DNA of 5,953 nt from Bacillota bacterium (GTDB lineage: Bacteria; Bacillota_I; Bacilli_A; Acholeplasmatales; Acholeplasmataceae), in the NCBI GenBank assembly GCA_023458995.1, contig JAEWVV010000179.1, positions 1 through 5,953 of the forward strand, written 5' to 3'. This document shows, one piece after another, positions 1 to 5,614 of the stretch (the stretch's first letter is position 1; the number at the start of each line of letters is the position of its first letter). Under the pieces are notes generated by a model. The model had not been told where the DNA came from. It searched no databases and saw only the letters and a list, made by a program, of their open reading frames with translations. The translations under genes and the position numbers were made by a program.

Positions 1-346
1 CAATAGTTTTTGCGAGTGTTTCATTAGATACTATTTGTTTCTTTAGTTCTGTAAAATCTGCTTCATTCTTATGAGCAACGATACAGTATTCGTCAAGATC
101 ATTCTCTTCATCATAGTAATCAGATTGCGATTTCACAAAGCCAAATCTATCAGAGATAACTTTTACTACATAAAAATCTAGAACCCTATCGCCTAAAAAT
201 TCTAGTACTTCATTGTTTTCACCACCATGTTGTGATGAGTAAGAGCTACGGGTGAAAGCTTGTAAAAGCAAGTCCTCATTATCAAACCAGTAGCCAATCT
301 TCTTTTGAACATCATCTAAGTGTTCACGTAAATCTTGCATTTTCAT
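1..346 (-). CDS. Ribonuclease III-like protein, N-terminal part (3' end off window)
   Basis: Only the first 115 residues are in the window; I translated them by hand. The fold is that of the RNase III catalytic domain, which cuts double-stranded RNA. Residues 16-32 match the opening helix (KIGYWFDNEDLLLQAFT). Residues 45-53 (NEVLEFLGD) match the family signature, with E46, E49 and D53 aligning to E. coli E38, E41 and D45. Residues 104-112 (QIVSNETLA) match the next conserved helix. Between these blocks, residues about 70-103 are longer and more acidic than in E. coli RNase III by roughly 20 residues, so this is a divergent member rather than the usual housekeeping enzyme. The second half of the active site and any dsRNA-binding domain lie off the window. 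The ATG at 346 is chosen because AGGAGG sits 7 bases upstream; the second ATG (340) is less well placed. It is preceded by a long leader with a possible structured RNA. Family call is firm; substrate is unknown. Confidence 0.85.
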   Translation of the reverse strand, partial: MKMQDLREHLDDVQKKIGYWFDNEDLLLQAFTRSSYSSQHGGENNEVLEFLGDRVLDFYVVKVISDRFGFVKSQSDYYDEENDLDEYCIVAHKNEADFTELKKQIVSNETLAKTI

Positions 347-385
347 TTTGATTCCTCCTATTTATTTTATTGTCCGAGAGGAAAC

Positions 386-411
386 AAAAAAGACCTATGC
401 CGATAAGAGGT
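386..411 (-). terminator. Possible weak terminator or attenuator in the RNase III leader
   Basis: On the minus strand ACCT (411-408) pairs with AGGT (396-393), or alternatively CTTAT (407-403) pairs with ATAGG (398-394). This is followed almost at once by six T residues (391-386). The stem is short, so termination would be partial at best. Because it falls about 40 bases before the RNase III start, it could act as an attenuator whose formation competes with the long 5'/3' closing helix of the leader. Confidence 0.25.
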
Positions 412-481
412 ACCCACTTCTAGCAGTAAGTAGAATAACCCCAGTTGCTTACGTCTTAATTTGATCAAAATAATATTTGTA

Positions 482-499
482 AGTTTATCTATCTAAACT
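482..499. repeat. Perfect 6-bp inverted repeat within the leader
   Basis: AGTTTA (482-487), a 6-base spacer and TAAACT (494-499) form a perfect inverted repeat. In the minus-strand RNA it would be a hairpin that competes with the neighbouring stem 521-514/503-496. As DNA it could be a protein binding site. Confidence 0.4.
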
Positions 500-580
500 C
501 TCCCACTCGCACAGAGGAGTCAAGATAAATCCCGTTACTCAAATACTTTGAGGAAACTAATCCTTCCATCGGACACCTAT

Positions 581-609
581 ATTTTATCACTTGTTTAAGT
601 TTTTGTCTA
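581..609 (-). promoter_or_regulatory. Sigma-A-type promoter with extended -10, driving the leader RNA and RNase III-like gene
   Basis: Minus strand: -35 TAGACA (609-604, 5 of 6 to consensus), a 17-base spacer, and -10 TAAAAT (586-581, 5 of 6). The -10 is preceded by TGA, which makes it an extended -10. Transcription would begin near 575, almost exactly at the 5' end of the closing helix of the candidate RNA. Its position straight after the recombinase terminator makes it the start of an independent transcription unit. Confidence 0.6.
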
Positions 610-617
610 TAAATTAA

Positions 618-645
618 TAAAAAAGAACCTTTTGTCAAGGTTCTA
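618..645 (-). terminator. Rho-independent terminator of the recombinase operon
   Basis: On the minus strand AGAACCTT (644-637) pairs perfectly over 8 bp with AAGGTTCT (631-624) around a 5-base loop, and the right arm runs into a T tract (624-619). It starts 4 bases after the TAG stop of the downstream recombinase. The arrangement cleanly separates the integration operon from the promoter of the leader RNA. Confidence 0.88.
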
Positions 646-648
646 ATT

Positions 649-2229
649 CTATAAGGTAATTTCAGTTCCACTTGTAAACTTAAAAGTTATCGTTTTGTCT
701 CTATTAACAATTGCTTTTTCAACCATTATCATCCACACATCATTTGACCATTCAGGCAGGTAGTTATCTGCTTTTTTTATTTCTTCTAGATAAGCCTTCA
801 TTTTAATTTCTTGTGCTTGCTTGTATGCTCTCTTCTCTAGTGTTTTATCTAGGTCATTCTTTTCTGATTCATACTGTGCAGATAACTCATCATACCTTTT
901 ATTGAATTCAACTTGATTCTGAGTGGTTCTTGTGTTTTCTTTTATCATTTTGTCAACCAAGCCACTTATTACTTCCATCTTATTTTGAAGTTCTACAACC
1001 TTAGCATCGAGTTCTGAAGTGTCTGATAATAGCTTTATAACATCATTAATATCTTCTAAGATTCTTTCCTTTTCCTGCATCACTTGGTTATAGGAAATTA
1101 CAAACTTTTCTTTAATCTTGTCTTCTGTTAATGCAGGCGTTTGGCACTTGTCATGGTTCTTCTTGTACTTGCAGTTACATTGATAAACGAATCTTGAATA
1201 CTTACTTGTTGAATGCCATTTCTTTCTGCCATAAAAGCCACCACAGTCACCACAGATTAGTTTTGAACTGAATATGCTATTTCCAGAATATGCAGATCCG
1301 ATTTCATCTCTTCTCATTAACTCAGCTTGAACTATCTCCCATTCTTCTTTATCAATTATTGCAGGGTGACTGTTCTCTACATAATACTGAGGTAAGTGAC
1401 CACGATTCTTTTCAACTCTATGTTCTAAGTAATCAGTTGTATAAGTCTTTTGAAGTAGTGCATCTCCTTTATACTTTTCATTTCTAAGGATTGAATTTAT
1501 AGTATTTTTTGTCCATTTATAGGACTTTCCACTAGGTGTAGGTATTCCTTGAGCTTTTAAGTATTCAGCAATTCCAGTACAGGTTTTTCCTTCCCTTAAG
1601 AATAGTTGGTATATCTGTCTTACTAAAATTGCTTCATTTTCAACAACCACAATTTTGCCGTTTTCTTTTTTATATCCAAGCATATTACTATAAGCCCAAC
1701 TAACTCTACCTTCTTTCATTCCCCAACGTTTACCCATTGTTACGTTTTGAGAAATACTTCTACTTTCCTCTTGTGCCATACTAGCCATAATTGTAAGTAA
1801 GAATTCTGTCTTATCATCCAGCGACCAGAGATTTTCTTTTTCAAAATAAACCTCGATCCCTTTTGCTTTCAACTTCCTAGTATAAGAAATGGTGTCTAGT
1901 GTATTTCTAGCAAATCGTGATATTGATTTGGTTATGATAAGGTCAATCTTTCCATCAAGGGCATCCTTAATCATTTCATTGAAACCTTCTCTTCTCTTGG
2001 TACTTGTTCCAGAAATACCATCATCGGCATAAACTTTAACAAACTCCCATTCAGGTTTCTTTTGGATAAATTCAGTATAATGCTTTACTTGCGTTTCATA
2101 GCTTGTTGCTTGCTCTTCATCATCTGTCGAAACACGAGCATAAGCTGCAACTTTTCTCCTATTCAATTGACCTAGTGGTGTAAGTGTAACAGGATTAATA
2201 GTCGATGGAATAACTCTAACTTTTGCCAT
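649..2229 (-). CDS. Large serine recombinase (downstream of the pair), 526 aa
   Basis: A site-specific DNA recombinase expected to cut and rejoin attachment sites through a phosphoserine link. The catalytic domain spans residues about 25-165: ARVST at 31-35 gives the nucleophile S34 with R32, and SRFARNT at 104-110 supplies further active-site arginines. The Recombinase domain follows (about 175-300), then a zinc ribbon (C326, C329, C351 or C353, C362). A long charged helical segment at about 383-475 looks like the coiled-coil arm that controls synapsis and direction in large serine integrases. Its length is typical of phage integrases. The start codon overlaps the stop of the upstream recombinase by one base (TAATG), and its AAGGAGGAT ribosome binding site lies in the last codons of that gene, so translation is probably coupled. 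The gene sits at the element edge, as integrases do, and is followed by a terminator. No frameshift or missing catalytic residue is seen. Confidence 0.95.
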   Translation of the reverse strand: MAKVRVIPSTINPVTLTPLGQLNRRKVAAYARVSTDDEEQATSYETQVKHYTEFIQKKPEWEFVKVYADDGISGTSTKRREGFNEMIKDALDGKIDLIITKSISRFARNTLDTISYTRKLKAKGIEVYFEKENLWSLDDKTEFLLTIMASMAQEESRSISQNVTMGKRWGMKEGRVSWAYSNMLGYKKENGKIVVVENEAILVRQIYQLFLREGKTCTGIAEYLKAQGIPTPSGKSYKWTKNTINSILRNEKYKGDALLQKTYTTDYLEHRVEKNRGHLPQYYVENSHPAIIDKEEWEIVQAELMRRDEIGSAYSGNSIFSSKLICGDCGGFYGRKKWHSTSKYSRFVYQCNCKYKKNHDKCQTPALTEDKIKEKFVISYNQVMQEKERILEDINDVIKLLSDTSELDAKVVELQNKMEVISGLVDKMIKENTRTTQNQVEFNKRYDELSAQYESEKNDLDKTLEKRAYKQAQEIKMKAYLEEIKKADNYLPEWSNDVWMIMVEKAIVNRDKTITFKFTSGTEITL

Positions 2230-3539
2230 TAATTATCCTCCTTTCGATGTTGCTTCAATGCTCTTTGTCGAGCCATTTCCTTCATTTCTGGTGTCCATGA
2301 TTCTCTTCTAGATCTATCTTTCCAAAAATTCTCATGAATCCCTCCATCTTTAAAATGGTAAACTATCTTATTTTCATTAAAAGTTTCTATGTAATCAATG
2401 CTATTTTGAACTAACCCATCTGTTAACTCATCAACACCAAGAACCTGAGATGTGACTTCATTTAGTATTTCTTCTGGTATGGCTTTAGATGCACAAGCAT
2501 GTTTACCTATTGAGTCATAAGTTCTGCATAACCATCTTTTACCTTTACTGCGGTTAGATCTATCAAATTTAGCACCACATACACCACATCTAATTAGGCT
2601 GGTATATCTATTTCTTTCATGCCTGTGTCCTGTATTATTAGACAAATCACTTCGTTGCTTTCTTAGTTCTTGAGCCATTTGGAAATCTTCAAGTGAAATA
2701 ATAGGATCATGATCATCATCAATAACATACATATCCTTTTCACCATTATTCCTTTTGGTTTTTTTGGAAAGGTAGTCCTCTCTATAAGTTTTTTGAAGAA
2801 CCAATGCTCCAGTATAGTTGTAATTCGTTATCATGTTCAAAATGGTTGATTTGTTCCATCTACCACCTTTTAATGCACGCTCTCCTTCATTGTTTAGGAT
2901 ATTAGCTATCATCTGAACTCCGCATCCTTCAAGGTACAATTTAAATACTCTTTTCACGAGTTCTGCCTGTTCAGGTATGAGTACAAGCTTTCTATTAACT
3001 ATCTTATACCCATACATGTCTTTGCCACCCCAGAGGATTCCTTTTTCATAATCCTTTTTAATTTTCCATTTGATGTTTTCTGAGTTTGATCGTGCTTCTT
3101 CCTGTGCGAAGGAAGCTAGGAATGTTAATACCATCTCACCTTCAGCACTCAATGTGTGCAGATTCTGTTCCTCAAAGAATACATCAACTCCTAGCGCTTT
3201 TAATTCTCTAACTGTTTTTAGCATTGTGAATGTGTTTCTTGCAAATCTGGATATGGACTTAACTACAACCATATCGATTTTTCCCGCCTTACAATCGCTT
3301 ATAAGCCTTTGGAATTCTTCTCTTGAGTCTTTAGTTCCTGTCAATGCTTCATCGGCATAAACGCCAGCAAACTCCCATCCTTCATGCTCTGATATCATCT
3401 TGTTGTAATAACTTACCTGAGCTGCTAATGAATGAAGCATGGCATCTTTACCTGTTGAAACTCTAGCATATGCGGCTACTCTAGTTTTCTTTTGCAACTT
3501 TGGTAACGCATCTATCTTGGTTATCCTTTTTTGTTCCAT
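2229..3539 (-). CDS. Large serine recombinase (upstream of the pair), 436 aa
   Basis: A second serine recombinase, clearly related to but different from its neighbour. The catalytic domain is at residues about 18-155, with ARVST at 25-29 (nucleophile S28, R26) and SRFARNT at 97-103. The Recombinase domain spans about 165-290 and the zinc ribbon uses C318, C321, C338 and C349. Unlike its partner it has no long coiled-coil segment after the ribbon. Instead a short tail ends in a basic stretch (SWTPEMKEMARQRALKQH, 414-431). It is intact, so it is likely active, perhaps as a partner subunit or with a separate role in excision or integration. The ATG at 3539 is well supported by AAGGAGG about 7 bases upstream, although it lies inside the preceding SHOCT-like gene. 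It shares TAATG with the next recombinase. Tandem, non-identical serine recombinases also act together in the staphylococcal CcrA/CcrB system; that parallel is an inference. Confidence 0.94.
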   Translation of the reverse strand: MEQKRITKIDALPKLQKKTRVAAYARVSTGKDAMLHSLAAQVSYYNKMISEHEGWEFAGVYADEALTGTKDSREEFQRLISDCKAGKIDMVVVKSISRFARNTFTMLKTVRELKALGVDVFFEEQNLHTLSAEGEMVLTFLASFAQEEARSNSENIKWKIKKDYEKGILWGGKDMYGYKIVNRKLVLIPEQAELVKRVFKLYLEGCGVQMIANILNNEGERALKGGRWNKSTILNMITNYNYTGALVLQKTYREDYLSKKTKRNNGEKDMYVIDDDHDPIISLEDFQMAQELRKQRSDLSNNTGHRHERNRYTSLIRCGVCGAKFDRSNRSKGKRWLCRTYDSIGKHACASKAIPEEILNEVTSQVLGVDELTDGLVQNSIDYIETFNENKIVYHFKDGGIHENFWKDRSRRESWTPEMKEMARQRALKQHRKEDN

Positions 3540-3753
3540 TTTGGCCCTCCTTTTTCGGTAGTATATATATCACTCTAAAACGATTATTTATCAAGTAATT
3601 AGCCCGATAAAGACTATCTTTTTTGATACAATATTTACTCGCCAAAACAGACTCAGCTTTTTGGAAATCAGCCTCGTTTAATATTCCTCTATTCTTCATC
3701 GCAATAAGGTGTACAAGCGATGAATAGTAACTTTCTATATTCTTAGTGCTCAT
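3481..3753 (-). CDS. Small SHOCT-like protein, 90 aa
   Basis: Residues about 12-41 (LVHLIAMKNRGILNEADFQKA plus the following LASKYCI) fit the short SHOCT-type helical motif: a hydrophobic helix, a turn with G-I-L, an acidic-aromatic pair, then a second helix. The rest is basic and ends in a polar tail. SHOCT motifs are thought to mediate oligomerisation, but no function is established for this form; similar small proteins commonly precede recombinases in Bacillota elements, as I recall. The ATG at 3753 overlaps the TGA of the upstream gene (ATGA), with AGAGG about 10 bases before it. The 3' end overlaps the recombinase by 59 bases in a different frame, so its C-terminal tail (about residues 72-90) is encoded by the same DNA as the recombinase N-terminus. 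No catalytic motif is visible. An accessory role in recombination or its control is inferred only from position. Confidence 0.75.
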   Translation of the reverse strand: MSTKNIESYYSSLVHLIAMKNRGILNEADFQKAESVLASKYCIKKDSLYRANYLINNRFRVIYILPKKEGQNGTKKDNQDRCVTKVAKEN

Positions 3754-4139
3754 TGCTCGTTACCTCTTTTCGTTCTAGATTTTGCAAAGCAATTTATGCT
3801 GCAATAGATTCTTTTGTTGTTTCCATATGATACAAATTCAGAATTACAACAAGGGCATTTAAATGTATAAAATGCATTTCTTTTTACTTCTTCTTTATGT
3901 GAATTCCACCACTTCATTCTGCATTTATCAGAGCAAAACAATCGCTTCTTTTTACCTGGTGTATGTTTGATTCTTATACCACAGCTTTTGCATGTTCCAA
4001 ACTTATCAGGATCATTATATTTTGATATACATACATGTCTAACTGCACTTGGAGTAAGGGATAGTTCTTTTGCTATAGCTTTATAACCTAAACCAGTTTT
4101 CTTTAATTTGATAATTTTTTCTCTTAGATCTTTTTGCAT
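3750..4139 (-). CDS. Helix-turn-helix protein with two tandem zinc-finger modules, 129 aa
   Basis: Residues about 3-40 form a putative helix-turn-helix (KLKKTGLGYKAIAKELSLTP then SAVRHVC), resembling sigma-70 region 4 or resolvase-type HTHs. Two cysteine modules follow with nearly the same spacing: C50, C53, C69, C73 and C95, C98, C113, C117 (Cx2C then Cx3C). Each would bind one zinc ion; C97 is extra. The protein is small, basic and likely to bind DNA, so a regulator of the recombinases or a recombination accessory factor is plausible but inferred. The ATG at 4139 is chosen because GAGGAGG lies about 8 bases upstream. A longer frame opening with GTG at 4202 would run through the preceding terminator and has no ribosome binding site. 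It is the first gene after the lysis-operon terminator; I see no convincing promoter of its own, so expression may depend on read-through or a non-consensus promoter. Its stop overlaps the SHOCT-like start by 4 bases. Confidence 0.8.
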   Translation of the reverse strand: MQKDLREKIIKLKKTGLGYKAIAKELSLTPSAVRHVCISKYNDPDKFGTCKSCGIRIKHTPGKKKRLFCSDKCRMKWWNSHKEEVKRNAFYTFKCPCCNSEFVSYGNNKRIYCSINCFAKSRTKRGNEQ

Positions 4140-4186
4140 ACTATATGCCTCCTCATAGGTCAAATGGGAAGTCGAGTCACTTTTGC

Positions 4187-4224
4187 CAAAAGAAAAAAGC
4201 ACAACCCATAAATTTGAATTGTGC
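4187..4224 (-). terminator. Rho-independent terminator of the holin operon
   Basis: On the minus strand GCACAA (4224-4219) pairs with TTGTGC (4204-4199) around a 14-base loop and is followed by TTTTTTCTTTT (4198 to about 4188). It sits 8 bases after the stop of the LLH-type holin, and divides the late/lysis operon from the integration operon. Confidence 0.82.
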
Positions 4225-4231
4225 CTAAATA

Positions 4232-4543
4232 CTAATTATTAATTTGTTTGGTAATACTAATAATTGATTCAATAATTTCATCTATAACCTTGTCATCAAT
4301 CTTTATGTTTTGTTCAATTAGAAATTTGCTAATATTTGAAACTACATACTTTTTCTTTTGGTCACCTTTGGTATAATTCTTTTCTGCATCAATACAAAGC
4401 TTTCTGATTTGCTCTTCAACTTTGATAAATGTTTCATAGTATACTTTTGCTTTCGAGTTTCTTTTGGACCAGTAACCTAATACAATAGATACAAGAGAAA
4501 GTATCACACTGATTATGGTAGTCATTAATTCTGTATTATTCAT
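4232..4543 (-). CDS. LLH-type phage holin, 103 aa
   Basis: One hydrophobic segment at residues about 8-25 (TTIISVILSLVSIVLGYW) is followed by a charged helical cytoplasmic-type domain. The stretch AEKNYTKGDQKKKYVV (53-68) and the later paired hydrophobic helices match the phage holin LL-H family. Such proteins sit in the inner membrane and are annotated as holins that let the endolysin reach the wall. The ATG at 4543 is chosen: GGTGAGGA lies 8 bases upstream, whereas the GTG at 4558 would add five residues and has no obvious site. Its start overlaps the end of the upstream holin by 8 bases, so the two are co-translated. It is the last gene of the late operon, with a terminator straight after. 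It could be a second holin or an antiholin to its neighbour. Confidence 0.8.
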   Translation of the reverse strand: MNNTELMTTIISVILSLVSIVLGYWSKRNSKAKVYYETFIKVEEQIRKLCIDAEKNYTKGDQKKKYVVSNISKFLIEQNIKIDDKVIDEIIESIISITKQINN

Positions 4544-4964
4544 CTTTCTTATCCTCACCTTTACTTAGCACTTCAAGTGCATTTTTAATCATTCGTGGAA
4601 CTGGTAATCCTGCAAGCGTTGAATTCTCTAAGATACTTACACCTTCCATCGATATGAAAGCAATCACAGCTCCATCTCTTACAAGATTAGTACCTAATAC
4701 AATATCTAGCTGTTCAGCTAAAGCAACTAAAAACAGAATGAATATTTTCTTAGCTAGTCCTTTAATACCTGCTTCACTACTCACTCTGCCATTTTTTGTT
4801 TTACTGCTTTTCTTAAACACGATTGCTAAGATAAAACCAGATAGAAAATCAATAATCATGAAGATTATGAGTGCGATTAACAATTTATCAAATCCTCCAA
4901 ATAGGTATGAGGCTAAGGAACCTAAGGATCCTACAATTGTTAATATTAAGTATTTAACTTTCAC
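4536..4964 (-). CDS. Phage holin, toxin-secretion/phage-lysis holin (phage_holin_4) family, 142 aa
   Basis: The order of features matches the phage_holin_4 family: GGFDKLLIALIIFMIIDFLSG (residues about 23-43) as a transmembrane helix with the conserved aspartate, a basic loop (KKSSKTKNGRVSS), a glycine/lysine-rich turn, a further membrane helix (about 73-92, IFILFLVALAEQLD), and the conserved GVSILEN and GLPVPRMIKNALE motifs near the C-terminus. Length is normal for the family. Its role would be to permeabilise the inner membrane at lysis. The start is GTG at 4964, which overlaps the TGA of the nucleotidyltransferase gene (GTGA); AGAAGG about 9 bases upstream serves as the ribosome binding site. 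No endolysin gene adjoins it in this window. Family assignment is confident; the precise lysis role is inferred. Confidence 0.9.
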   Translation of the reverse strand: MKVKYLILTIVGSLGSLASYLFGGFDKLLIALIIFMIIDFLSGFILAIVFKKSSKTKNGRVSSEAGIKGLAKKIFILFLVALAEQLDIVLGTNLVRDGAVIAFISMEGVSILENSTLAGLPVPRMIKNALEVLSKGEDKKDE

Positions 4965-5614
4965 GTTCTCAAACCTTCTCTAATTGTAATTATTTCATCA
5001 AGATATGTTTTTAACTGGGCTAAGTGGTCAGCTGTGTTCAACTCTTTATCCCAGTTTTTCTTATGTTCAAATACTTTGTTCAACCACACCTCATTTAGGT
5101 TTACATCGTATTTTCCTGTTTCTAAGTATTTCTCTAAAATACCTCTAATTCTGATAATGTGATAACTTCTTTTGACTATCACCTTTTCAACATTAACTAG
5201 TTGATTAAAATACTCAATGACTGCATCTAAGTATAGCGGTAATACATCTTCAAACTTCAAGGCTGTGATACTGTTATATTCTGTTTGATAGCTTGGATTT
5301 AGATAGATCAGATTATCTGCCATGTTGATCACATCATCCGAATGAATTAGGTTATAGAGCGGTAATGTGTCATTCATTGACTGTCTTTGTAAGAAGTTCT
5401 CATATCCATAAGCGAATATATCAACACCTTCAATTGAGGCATGAATGATACCATTGAAATTATTGAGTACTACCGTTAGGTCAGTGTCGGACTTTTTTTG
5501 CTTCGTCTTGTAGTTATCTGAACCGCAGTAATAAATAAACATCACTTCATTCATAGCAAACATGTTCACTACGATTTCTGTTAGCTTGCTGTTGGTAAAC
5601 TTTCTAGGCATCAT
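4961..5614 (-). CDS. Phage-encoded nucleotidyltransferase (DNA polymerase beta-like fold), 217 aa
   Basis: Residues 31-45 carry the nucleotidyltransferase signature: G31-S32, ten residues, then D43-x-D45 (SDTDLTVVL). A third acidic candidate is D65 (VDIFAYG). All expected catalytic residues are present, so it is probably active and adds a nucleotide to a protein, RNA or small molecule. The C-terminal half (about 120-217) is helical and charged without a motif I know; the overall layout recalls the RlaP-like predicted nucleotidyltransferases. It lies between a small phage protein and the holin, with 4-base overlaps on both sides, so it belongs to the late operon. AGGAGG is 4 bases before the ATG at 5614 and 7 bases before an adjacent ATG at 5611; the true start may be the second. 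The substrate is unknown. Confidence 0.8.
   Translation of the reverse strand: MMPRKFTNSKLTEIVVNMFAMNEVMFIYYCGSDNYKTKQKKSDTDLTVVLNNFNGIIHASIEGVDIFAYGYENFLQRQSMNDTLPLYNLIHSDDVINMADNLIYLNPSYQTEYNSITALKFEDVLPLYLDAVIEYFNQLVNVEKVIVKRSYHIIRIRGILEKYLETGKYDVNLNEVWLNKVFEHKKNWDKELNTADHLAQLKTYLDEIITIREGLRT

Larger units (their letters stand above)
369..577 (-). ncRNA. Candidate structured RNA or long structured 5' leader upstream of the RNase III-like gene
   Basis: Read on the minus strand, 575-569 (TGTCCGA) is perfectly complementary to 377-371 (TCGGACA). The helix can continue after a small internal loop with 567-563 against 384-380. The enclosed 200 or so bases contain a 6-bp hairpin with a 3-base loop (CTCAAA at 552-547 with TTTGAG at 543-538), a stem at 521-514 with 503-496, a competing perfect 6-bp repeat (499-494 with 487-482), a stem AAC/GTT around a TGGG loop (446-437), and pairings at 418-452 that cross as a pseudoknot. 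A promoter lies exactly in front of it, and no convincing long reading frame occupies it. It may be a stand-alone RNA, or a regulatory leader of the downstream gene. I do not recognise a named family; size and pseudoknot are compatible with ornate RNAs of the raiA class, but this is not an identification. Confidence 0.5.

Noticed and set aside
386..452. T-box riboswitch, because of the GTGGGTACC string before a T tract
   Set aside because: The conserved T-box sequence is not matched (an extra base, and no ACCGCG), no Stem I architecture is visible, and the downstream gene is not an aminoacyl-tRNA synthetase or amino-acid gene.
470..497. Second possible promoter on the minus strand (TTTAGA, 16 bases, TATTAT)
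   Set aside because: The -35 box is poor, the stretch is AT-rich enough to give such matches by chance, and a much better promoter lies just upstream at 581-609.
489..671. Minus-strand open frame of 60 codons, and within it a 26-codon frame from ATG 569 that could be a leader peptide
   Set aside because: The long form begins inside the recombinase gene and runs through its terminator. The short form has only a weak AGGTG upstream and lies across the strands of the proposed RNA helices. I recognise no protein family; a disrupted gene end cannot be fully excluded.
4140..4202. Longer start (GTG at 4202) for the HTH/zinc-finger gene
   Set aside because: It would place the N-terminus within the terminator hairpin and lacks a ribosome binding site, whereas ATG 4139 has GAGGAGG at good spacing.
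4544..4558. Longer GTG start for the LLH-type holin
   Set aside because: It adds only five charged residues and has no ribosome binding site; ATG 4543 is preceded by GGTGAGGA.
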